This document shows, one piece after another, positions 1 to 4,949 of a stretch of 5,016 nucleotides of DNA. How positions within the stretch are numbered: position 1 is the stretch's first letter; each line of letters begins with the position of its first letter. Below the pieces are notes generated by a model. The model worked only from the letters and a program-made list of their open reading frames with translations, was not told where the DNA came from and searched no databases. A program made the position numbers and the translations under genes. This DNA comes from JAAUQA01 sp036351435. GTDB taxonomy: Bacteria; Pseudomonadota; Gammaproteobacteria; Competibacterales; Competibacteraceae. The stretch lies in assembly GCA_036351435.1 (NCBI GenBank), contig JAZBPA010000034.1:1-5016 (forward strand), read 5' to 3'.

Positions 1-22
1 AAAAAAAGGCAAAACAACCTTG

Positions 23-95
23 TTAGGGTCTTGCATGGAGATTGTCCTCGGCTATAATAGCCGGTAGCACTGGACGATTCCATGAAGGACCCTAA
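23..95. repeat. Imperfect 17-bp inverted repeat around a small promoter
   Basis: The arm at 23-39 and the reverse complement of 79-95 agree at 15 of 17 positions. The cores TTAGGGTC / GACCCTAA and CATGGA / TCCATG are perfect. A second palindrome, CGGCTA-TAA-TAGCCG (49-63), lies between the arms almost at the same centre and contains the -10 hexamer. The left arm covers the -35 hexamer and the right arm lies in the predicted transcript. This is direct from sequence. A dimeric operator or a cruciform is inference, and a remnant of a small palindromic element is also possible. Confidence 0.6.
31..58 (+). promoter_or_regulatory. Sigma70-like promoter of a short plus-strand transcript
   Basis: A -35 hexamer TTGCAT (31-36) lies 16 bp before a perfect -10 hexamer TATAAT (53-58). 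Transcription would begin near 65-67. The -10 sits in the palindrome at 49-63, so a repressor bound there would block the polymerase directly. No plus-strand protein gene follows, only a terminator about 65 bases downstream, which suggests the promoter serves a small RNA. Confidence 0.55.
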
Positions 96-130
96 TGAAT
101 GCCCGATGTGTTAGCGCACATCGGGTTTTT
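66..130 (+). ncRNA. Candidate small RNA, about 65 nt, unknown family
   Basis: The unit runs from the predicted start near 65-67 to the end of the terminator's T-tract. The RNA would have a short 5' hairpin, TGGA-CGAT-TCCA (71-82), a single-stranded stretch with the bases AAGGACCC, and a 9-bp terminator stem. The two GGA triplets (72-74 and 87-89) are the type of site that CsrA/RsmA-family proteins bind, but two are too few to call it a Csr-type RNA. The boundaries are approximate. It could instead be the 3' end of a longer transcript entering from left of the window. Confidence 0.4.
102..130 (+). terminator. Strong intrinsic terminator, plus strand
   Basis: A perfect 9-bp stem, CCCGATGTG (102-110) with CACATCGGG (117-125), closes a 6-nt loop TTAGCG and is followed at once by five T. 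There is no T-tract on the other side, so it works for plus-strand transcription only and does not end the minus-strand gene at 225-701. Confidence 0.85.
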
Positions 131-224
131 CTATTTATGGGTTTCTATTTAGTGTTTACGCGCTAGCGATTCCCCTTAATTGGTCGTGGTGGATTGTATG
201 TAACCTGCTGGTCATAAATATACG
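131..224. other. Gap without recognisable gene
   Basis: AT-rich spacer between the plus-strand terminator and the stop codon of the minus-strand gene at 225. It holds only a short direct repeat CTATTTA (131-137 and 145-151) and the 8-bp palindrome CGCTAGCG (161-168). I see no intrinsic terminator for the minus-strand gene, so its transcript may end by another mechanism or run on. Confidence 0.5.
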
Positions 225-701
225 TCATTCCGCGATCAAACGCCCAGTTTCTATCTGAGCCTCAGCGAGGGCCGAATCATCATGGTTTTCCCGGATCGCT
301 GAACACTGCGCGAATTTATCGGACTTACGCTCATCACTGTGGCCATACCACCATTGGGTAAACGACAATGTACGGATCATGCCGGCAATGTAATAGCACA
401 GCGGGTGCTCTTTTACCGGCGCTAAATCCAAATGCGCTTGGAGAGCCACCGGATCCAGCCAGTCCAACTCATCAAACAGACTCCGCCAGTGGGCGATGAG
501 TACGGTTTGTACGGCACCGACCGCTACCGGTTCATTACTCAGGCGGGATAAGGCTGCAGCGACTAGTTCTTGCGACGGGGCACAACCCCTATCGATGAGG
601 GCGAACATGATCTCGGTGATCCTTTCATGGAGGATTTCTGGAATGTCATCCAGGCTATCATCGATTTTGGGGTTCAGCCAGTACAAAGCACTGTTAGTCA
701 T
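225..701 (-). CDS. Hypothetical protein, 158 aa
   Basis: I do not recognise this protein. I chose the ATG at 701 because GGGGTGG (709-715) lies 7 bases before it. A GTG seven codons upstream (722) keeps the frame open but has no comparable site. The product has no signal peptide or membrane segment and looks soluble and largely helical. The first third is acidic (DDSLDDIPE), the middle is rich in Ala, Leu and Val, and a WRSLFDELDWLDP segment is followed by an aromatic patch, FTQWWYGH, and a charged tail. The plus-strand frames opposite look like shadows. The nearest upstream gene on the same strand ends at 853, and the 151-base gap leaves open whether they share a transcript. Function unknown. 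Confidence 0.65.
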   Translation of the reverse strand: MTNSALYWLNPKIDDSLDDIPEILHERITEIMFALIDRGCAPSQELVAAALSRLSNEPVAVGAVQTVLIAHWRSLFDELDWLDPVALQAHLDLAPVKEHPLCYYIAGMIRTLSFTQWWYGHSDERKSDKFAQCSAIRENHDDSALAEAQIETGRLIAE

Positions 702-852
702 AAAGCAGCCACCCCAACCCACTGTGGTTCATGTGCAGTGTCTCGGCCTAACCTAAGACCGTATGCTAAACTCCAGCAAGCACGATGGGTTACTCCCTGA
801 CAGTGCAGCTCAAAACGTCTTAGGGTGATTAACAAGAATAATCTGATAGCGT
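702..852. other. Intergenic stretch with an inverted repeat
   Basis: CCTAAGAC (752-759) and GTCTTAGG (817-824) form a perfect 8-bp inverted repeat, 57 bases apart. Next to them are the near-telomeric CCTAACCTAA (747-756) and an imperfect inverted pair, GTGCAGTGTC (733-742) with GACAGTGCAG (799-808). No T-tract follows a stem, so this is not an evident terminator. I found no convincing sigma70 promoter for the gene at 701, although one could overlap these repeats. A role as operator or RNA stem is inference. Confidence 0.4.
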
Positions 853-1248
853 TCATGATTGTCCCTGTGTTGAGAGCAGCTGTTGCCGGCTTAAATGTGC
901 CTGTTTTAGTGATTGGCGTTTTTCATGAACCACTGTGCTCATTAGCGCTTCCATTTGCCGAATTTGAACAAGAGTGTCGTTTAGTATCGGTGCTGAAAAC
1001 ACATCAATTTGAACATTTCCATTTAGACAAGCGAATATCCGTTGCTCAATGCTCCGGCTGATTCGTTTAACTCGACGCTGCAGAGCACACAGGTCGCCAA
1101 GTTTGGCATCAAGAAAACGGTCGGTGGGTAAAGCAGGCGGCATCCGGTTGTCGATAAACGATAACGGAGTACCGTAAGGGGCACAGCCCATTGAGGATTT
1201 AGGCAGAGAAAGGGCTTGGATAGCCCGGCAAGAGATTGGAGTAGCCAT
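853..1248 (-). CDS. Hypothetical protein, 131 aa
   Basis: I do not recognise this protein. The ATG at 1248 is preceded at 6 bases by AGAGGTGA, whose last bases form the TGA stop of the gene upstream. With only 3 bases between the two genes, translational coupling is likely. Residues 1-45 are rich in Pro, Ser and Cys (GCAPYGTP near 22-28). The rest looks like two amphipathic helices, about 46-75 (LDAKLGDLCALQRRVKRISRSIEQ) and 90-125 (TLVQIRQMEALMSTVV then basic and Gln-rich residues), the shape of a small helical-hairpin adaptor or chaperone. This is only a fold impression. There is no membrane segment. A 78-codon plus-strand frame (825-1061, GTG start) overlaps the 3' end but lacks a good ribosome binding site. 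Confidence 0.6.
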   Translation of the reverse strand: MATPISCRAIQALSLPKSSMGCAPYGTPLSFIDNRMPPALPTDRFLDAKLGDLCALQRRVKRISRSIEQRIFACLNGNVQIDVFSAPILNDTLVQIRQMEALMSTVVHEKRQSLKQAHLSRQQLLSTQGQS

Positions 1249-1251
1249 GGG

Positions 1252-1500
1252 TCACCTCTTTGTCAGGTGGTTATGGTCAGGCCCTGGCTGATGCAACAAC
1301 ATCCGCGAGGGTCGTTTAATACAATTCACTTTAGCACCCCAGTGCGTGCAAATAAAGCCTGCGGTTGTGGCGGACAAATCTGCTGCCAACAACGCTAAAG
1401 GTTCGATTGTTATCTGATGAGAATCGACTAGAGAGCATCGGCTGGTCCACGGCCAACCTGACAGTTTAACAATCCAGCAGAAAGCGAATTGAAAAGGCAT
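1252..1500 (-). CDS. Hypothetical small protein, 82 aa, first gene after the attenuator
   Basis: I do not recognise this protein. The ATG at 1500 has GAGGTGA (1505-1511) about 7 bases upstream, a site very like those of the neighbouring minus-strand genes. This is the main reason to believe the frame. The product begins with a hydrophobic aromatic stretch (FQFAFCWIVKLSGW), too short and broken for a clear signal or membrane segment. It has three Cys (residues 8, 22 and 59) plus one more in FICTHWG, an ALLAADLSATTAG helix, and a basic His-rich C-terminus. The next gene starts 3 bases after its stop. A structured leader with a terminator lies upstream, so expression probably depends on readthrough. 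The frame could also be an untranslated part of that leader. Confidence 0.5.
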   Translation of the reverse strand: MPFQFAFCWIVKLSGWPWTSRCSLVDSHQITIEPLALLAADLSATTAGFICTHWGAKVNCIKRPSRMLLHQPGPDHNHLTKR

Positions 1501-1512
1501 AACCTCACCTCA
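1501..1512 (-). promoter_or_regulatory. Ribosome binding site of the 82-aa gene, possibly in a weak hairpin
   Basis: GAGGTGA (1505-1511) lies 7 bases before the ATG at 1500. Part of it can pair with TCAC just upstream (TCAC-TGAG-GTGA, 1516-1505), a weak 4-bp hairpin that could lower translation. The ribosome binding site supports the start; the sequestration is inference. Confidence 0.45.
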
Positions 1513-1530
1513 GTGACAAAGCAGCTACAT

Positions 1531-1551
1531 CACGGCACCCAGAGCACCGTG
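1531..1551 (-). other. 8-bp RNA hairpin in the leader, minus strand
   Basis: CACGGTGC (1551-1544) pairs with GTGCCGTG (1538-1531) around the loop TCTGG. Two of the eight pairs are G-U in the minus-strand RNA. The same bases on the plus strand give two C-A mismatches, so the structure favours minus-strand transcription. It lies between the terminator and the ribosome binding site of the 82-aa gene. Confidence 0.5.
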
Positions 1552-1560
1552 TCCTCTTAA

Positions 1561-1574
1561 CAGTCCGAAGACTG
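1561..1574 (-). other. UUCG-capped hairpin just after the terminator
   Basis: CAGTC (1574-1570) and GACTG (1565-1561) form a perfect 5-bp stem closed by TTCG, a stable RNA tetraloop class when closed by C-G as here. It begins two bases after the terminator's T-tract. It would be present only in readthrough RNA and could protect its 5' side or act as part of the control element. Confidence 0.55.
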
Positions 1575-1575
1575 C

Positions 1576-1605
1576 AAAAAGGCGTCACCGCTTTATGGTG
1601 AGGCC
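1576..1605 (-). terminator. Intrinsic terminator in the leader of the small genes
   Basis: On the minus strand GGCCTCACC (1605-1597) pairs with GGTGACGCC (1589-1581): five pairs, one C-C mismatch, then three G-C pairs, with a 7-nt loop ATAAAGC and five T (1580-1576). The plus strand has no T-tract, so it is directional. It lies about 105 nt after a promoter and 76 bases before the first downstream start codon, the expected position for an attenuator. Alternatively it is simply the 3' end of a small RNA of about 130 nt. Confidence 0.75.
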
Positions 1606-1713
1606 CGGCATCAGCATCCCGTCCCCTGCAAGATGCATTTAGCCTGATGACTTGCCGGCCTTTCTAGGGGGCGGCAGGGTAATGTATCCCACGAGAGGAT
1701 CACATAGTCCAAT

Positions 1714-1742
1714 AAAGTATAAAAATCTGTCTCAGCCGTCAA
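1714..1742 (-). promoter_or_regulatory. Sigma70-like promoter for the leader and small genes
   Basis: On the minus strand a TTGACG -35 (1742-1737) begins 12 bases after the stop codon of the Hpt-REC-ANTAR gene. The best -10 is TATACT (1721-1716) at a short spacing of 15; TACTTT (1719-1714) gives 17 bp but matches poorly. A T5 run lies between them. The predicted start is near 1709. It would uncouple the small genes from the regulator gene. Confidence 0.5.
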
Positions 1743-1754
1743 GCGATTGGCCGA

Positions 1755-2837
1755 TCATTTGTTCAGTAACGTCATACAGCGGTGCTTATAGGCCCAATAG
1801 TCGGTGTAAGTGTCCACCAGAGTCGTCGCAGTGATGGCCAACTTACGGCGTTCTGCTGAGGCTAACCGGCGCAATAACTGGCGGGCTTTTGACCGATCCA
1901 GATGATGCTCAGCCGCTAATAACCCTTCGGCGTAACTAATAATTAAGTCCTGCTCGTGATTATGCTCGCGGCGCCGTCGAGCCTCAGCATGGGCCAGGGC
2001 CATTTCAATTGCAGCCACCAAGTTGTCAGCATCGGGTGGTTTGATGCAATAACTCCAAGCCCCGGCGGCGAAGGCTGTACGCAAGGTATCGCGGGAGCGG
2101 TCCGCGGTCAGGACGATAATGGGAACGTTAGAAGGTAGACGCCGAGCCACCTCAAGACCGGAGACTGTTTGAACTGTATCAGCTGCAATGTTGTCGCGTA
2201 GGGTTAGTTTCAGATCAAGCAGCACCAAATCGGGCATTTCAGTCTGCTCACAGTACGCGAGTGCTTCAGCTCCCGTCGCGGTTTCGATCAACTGATATTC
2301 CCGATTCACGATCTCTCGGATCTGGCGCCGCATTAACAGATTATCTTCGACCAGTAACAGCTTGACTGGTGTAGTCGCTAGAGGTGAAGAGCCGGGATCT
2401 GTTTCAAGGTCATCTGAAGTATGGCTTGGCACCAGGTCTTGTTGATAGTGTGTTAACGCCGAACGCGTCGCGGTTATAGCGTGGTGGAGTTCATCGAGAA
2501 GCGGTTGTTTGATTGTAGACAGTTGATTCGGCGGAAGGGCACTTGCCCGTTCACAGATCGCTTCAATTGCACTTGCGCCTAGGCTACGGGCCGTACCAAA
2601 CAACTCGTGAATTACGTCACGGTAAGCGGAGTAGTCATTAGCTTCAAGGGCCTGAGCCAGACGGTGTAACAGAGTCTCTGCCAGATCCTCGAAATCCTCA
2701 ATCAACAAGGCAAGATGATCACTCTTTTGCCGAAATTGCCGATCCAAATAGGGCTTGTTTAATACCGATGCTAACGCTCCGGATTCAGCATCCATACGTC
2801 CGGTAACTAAGGTCTGAGGCTTTGGATCGTTGACCAT
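1755..2837 (-). CDS. Hpt-REC-ANTAR phosphorelay regulator, 360 aa
   Basis: Seen: residues about 35-130 are a helical Hpt domain with HELFGTARSLGA, where His77 is the expected phosphate acceptor (the usual H-x-L-K-G-[SA]-A-x3-G has Phe instead of Lys). Residues about 158-280 are a receiver domain with acidic Glu164/Asp165, acceptor Asp208 in LVLLDLK, Thr244 and Lys266 in CIKPP. The loop from Asp208 to Gly227 is about 10 residues longer than usual. Residues about 296-345 fit the ANTAR domain: a leading helix, IISYAEGLLAAEHHL, A..LLRRLA, RKLAITATTLVD. Known: ANTAR domains (NasR, AmiR, EutV) bind RNA and prevent termination. Inferred: it passes phosphate from the adjacent kinase to its own receiver and acts on RNA. 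The ATG at 2837 has a near-perfect AGGAGGTGA (2841-2849). No membrane segment. The ANTAR call needs a profile search. Confidence 0.85.
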   Translation of the reverse strand: MVNDPKPQTLVTGRMDAESGALASVLNKPYLDRQFRQKSDHLALLIEDFEDLAETLLHRLAQALEANDYSAYRDVIHELFGTARSLGASAIEAICERASALPPNQLSTIKQPLLDELHHAITATRSALTHYQQDLVPSHTSDDLETDPGSSPLATTPVKLLLVEDNLLMRRQIREIVNREYQLIETATGAEALAYCEQTEMPDLVLLDLKLTLRDNIAADTVQTVSGLEVARRLPSNVPIIVLTADRSRDTLRTAFAAGAWSYCIKPPDADNLVAAIEMALAHAEARRRREHNHEQDLIISYAEGLLAAEHHLDRSKARQLLRRLASAERRKLAITATTLVDTYTDYWAYKHRCMTLLNK

Positions 2838-2945
2838 TATTCACCTCCTGGAGCGGATTTGCTCAATCGATGCGTGATAGAACCTCGGACGATGTCAAAC
2901 CAGATCATCATTGCACCCTACAGCGGGTATTGAAAATAGGGATCA
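2838..2945 (-). promoter_or_regulatory. Gap between kinase and regulator genes: ribosome binding site, hairpin, direct repeat
   Basis: AGGAGGTGA (2849-2841) serves the regulator's ATG. Further upstream a perfect -35-like TTGACA (2898-2893) has no good -10 at 16-18 bp, so an internal promoter is uncertain. ACCC-GCTGTA-GGGT (2928-2915) is a short hairpin with a six-base loop and no T-tract, so not a terminator. It lies between two copies of ATGATGATC on the minus strand (2949-2941 and 2911-2903). Cotranscription with the kinase gene is likely. Confidence 0.4.
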
Positions 2946-4949
2946 TCATGGCGCGGGACTGTCACCGATCCAACGCCGAAATACCGCCTCTAGCGATTCG
3001 GGGCTGAGGGGCTTATAGACACAGTCATTCATCCCAGCGGACAACATCACGTCACGGTCCTCACCGAATAAGTCGGCGGTAATACCAATGATCGGCGTGC
3101 GATGATTCAGGCCATGGGTGGTATTGCGCAGACGCTGGGTAACTTCGATGCCGTCCAGGCCGGGCATCCGTATATCCATCAAGATGAGATCATAGCGCGT
3201 CGTCTGGCAAGCGTTCAGCGCTTCTGCACCACTGGCAACATCCTCAATGGAGGACGTCAAGGGTTCGAGGATTGAGCGGGCCAGTCGGCGGTTCACCCGA
3301 TTATCATCGACAATCAGTACCCGCTCGGTGGCCAGTGGCCCCTTGTCCAACGGCTCGCGAACGGTCAATAACGGCTGTTTGGTTACGATCTCGGTGGGTA
3401 TACCCAGAGGTAGGGTAACGATAAATCGGGATCCCTGACCCGGTTCGCTGTCCACGGTCAGTTTCCCACCTAGCAAATCGACCAACCGGCGACAAATCGC
3501 CAATCCCAACCCGGTACCGGCCTGAGGCCGTGTTCGCGAAGTATCGAGTTGTTGAAACGCCTGGAAAATGCGCTCCAAGTCTTCGGGGGCGATACCGGGT
3601 CCCGTGTCACTGACGATGAGTTGTACGGTTACGGTGTGAGTATTGGTGGTTTGAGTGTTGACGTGGACAGTGATTCTACCGCGGTCAGTGAATTTAACCG
3701 CATTGCTGACTAAATTGGAGATGACCTGCGAAAACCGTTGTCGATCAACCAGCACCCAGGTGGGCACATCAGCATCGATGGATAGCTCGAGTTGTAATCC
3801 TTTATCCCGGGCATTGGCGCCGTAAAGATAAACGGCGCATTCCAAAATATCGGACAGCTTGCCGCATTGCACATCAAGCTCAAGTTGGTTGGCTTCGATC
3901 TTGATGAAATCCAGCACGCTGTTAATGATCGTCATCAGGCTATCCGCCGATGCGGTTAACAACCGCACATAATCAGCTTGTCGCGAGGACAACGGGGTTC
4001 GCGCCAACAACCGCAAAAAGCCGGAAACACCGTGGAGAGGGGTACGAATCTCATGGCTCATCGTCGCCAGGAACTCCGATTTGCTGTGACTGGCTTGCTC
4101 AGCGTGATGGCGAGCCAGTTTCAGCTCGGTATTTTGCTGTTCGAGCTGACCTAAGGTCTGGGTGAGTTCCTGGGTGGCTTCGTCGACCTGCTGTTGCAAG
4201 CGGTCTCGCGAAGTTTGCAGAGCGGCAGCCATTTCATTAATCCCGGATTCCAAAGCGCCGAGTTCGGTGGTCGAACGTTCCTCGACCCGTGCGCTGAGAT
4301 CCCCCTCGCGCAGCTGCCGCACTGTGGTACCCAACGCGACAATCGGACCGGTAATGGTCCGTTCCAGCCGCCAACCGGCCAACGCCGCGCCGAGTAAACA
4401 TATCAACAACAAAACCAGCGTCGTCAGCAGAATATGTCGCTGTCGGTGGGTTACCGGATCACGCGCCAGTTCCACCGTCACCGAGCCAATCAGCCGTTGA
4501 CTCAGATCGTCCGGATCGTCCGGTTCAGAATCCGAGAACAGGAACGCATCGCCACTGACCTCCACCGGGGTTCGAAGGATCGAGGCGTCGAAAATCCAAC
4601 CGGTGCGCGTTGGCCAAACGAGGTCCGGATCAATAGTCAAATGGCCATCGGCTTCCCGTCGGCCGCGCATTACCGTTTCCCCTAACGCATTGTAGATCAC
4701 CACATCAATGACATCGGCTTCCCCCAGTACGGCCCGCGTCAGCTGACGCAAGATCAGGTTGTTTTGGGTGAATACCGCAAATTCAGCAGCCAGGGCCAGT
4801 TGATTAACGATCGCTTGACCGCGTTGCTGATGGGCCTGTTCCAGGTCCTGCAAGCGGGTATGCATTTGGTAGAGTCCCAGCAGCAGTGCGGCCAAGGTGG
4901 TGGGCAGTAAAGCGAGCAGCAGCACGCGGGATCGGACCCCGAGCCTCAT
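2946..4949 (-). CDS. BarA/GacS-like membrane hybrid sensor histidine kinase, 667 aa
   Basis: Domains in order: membrane segment about 8-28; periplasmic sensor about 29-170 resembling the BarA N-terminal sensor (QLALAAEFAVF, IYNALGETVMRG); second membrane segment 172-192; HAMP about 193-245; coiled coil 246-290; HisKA with SHEIRTP and phospho-acceptor His299; HATPase with N-box Asn412/Asn416, DTGPGI (448-453) and GTGLGLA (478-484); receiver about 543-660 with Asp548/Asp549, acceptor Asp592 (MDIRMPG), Thr624 and Lys646. All catalytic residues are present. BarA and GacS normally end in an Hpt domain of roughly 100-150 residues; this protein stops after the receiver, and an Hpt opens the neighbouring protein. 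The ATG at 4949 has GGGAGG 7 bases upstream and overlaps the preceding stop as ATGA. The signal it senses is unknown. Confidence 0.93.
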   Translation of the reverse strand: MRLGVRSRVLLLALLPTTLAALLLGLYQMHTRLQDLEQAHQQRGQAIVNQLALAAEFAVFTQNNLILRQLTRAVLGEADVIDVVIYNALGETVMRGRREADGHLTIDPDLVWPTRTGWIFDASILRTPVEVSGDAFLFSDSEPDDPDDLSQRLIGSVTVELARDPVTHRQRHILLTTLVLLLICLLGAALAGWRLERTITGPIVALGTTVRQLREGDLSARVEERSTTELGALESGINEMAAALQTSRDRLQQQVDEATQELTQTLGQLEQQNTELKLARHHAEQASHSKSEFLATMSHEIRTPLHGVSGFLRLLARTPLSSRQADYVRLLTASADSLMTIINSVLDFIKIEANQLELDVQCGKLSDILECAVYLYGANARDKGLQLELSIDADVPTWVLVDRQRFSQVISNLVSNAVKFTDRGRITVHVNTQTTNTHTVTVQLIVSDTGPGIAPEDLERIFQAFQQLDTSRTRPQAGTGLGLAICRRLVDLLGGKLTVDSEPGQGSRFIVTLPLGIPTEIVTKQPLLTVREPLDKGPLATERVLIVDDNRVNRRLARSILEPLTSSIEDVASGAEALNACQTTRYDLILMDIRMPGLDGIEVTQRLRNTTHGLNHRTPIIGITADLFGEDRDVMLSAGMNDCVYKPLSPESLEAVFRRWIGDSPAP

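Larger units (their letters stand above)
1561..1709 (-). promoter_or_regulatory. Structured leader RNA with mutually exclusive stems (putative attenuator)
   Basis: Besides the terminator, the RNA can form: a 5' hairpin ATGT(g)ATCC with GGATACAT near 1706-1683; hairpin A, TGCCG (1676-1672) with CGGCA (1657-1653); a long-range stem, GGCCGG (1660-1655) with CCGG-G-CC (1608-1602), one G bulged; CATCAG (1649-1644) with CTGATG (1614-1609), stacking inside that stem; and CCCTGC (1679-1674) with GCAGGG (1629-1624). The long-range stem uses four bases of the terminator's 5' arm, so it would be an antiterminator. Hairpin A uses the other half of that stem, so it would restore termination. I match it to no riboswitch family I know. 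The pairings were found by eye, without energies. Confidence 0.5.

Noticed and set aside
1..24. A-rich start that reads on the minus strand as a T-run after a possible stem
   Set aside because: Only about 4 bp of stem (AAGG/CCTT) can be formed, and the window edge cuts it off.
21..95. GTTAGGG and CCCTAAT ends suggestive of an integron attC site
   Set aside because: The core does not fit GTTRRRY/RYYYAAC, and no inner L boxes or cassette gene are seen.
82..114. Ten-codon frame MKDPNECPMC ending in the loop of the first terminator, like an attenuation leader peptide
   Set aside because: No ribosome binding site and no plus-strand gene follows the terminator, so there is nothing to attenuate.
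825..1061. 78-codon plus-strand frame with a hydrophobic middle
   Set aside because: GTG start with no proper ribosome binding site, and it overlaps a minus-strand gene that has a better one.
1588..1598. Alternative register of the terminator loop, CAT-AAAGCG-GTG, with A1 and G4 as in ANTAR hexaloops
   Set aside because: Only three pairs including one wobble; the 7-nt-loop register is clearly more stable. No second hexaloop is present nearby.
1609..1623. GCTGATGCC resembling part of the fluoride riboswitch core
   Set aside because: The required upstream GGCGATGG-type helix and spacing are absent.
3247..4685. Several plus- and minus-strand frames inside the kinase gene
   Set aside because: They lie opposite or out of frame with a gene whose domains and catalytic motifs are unmistakable.
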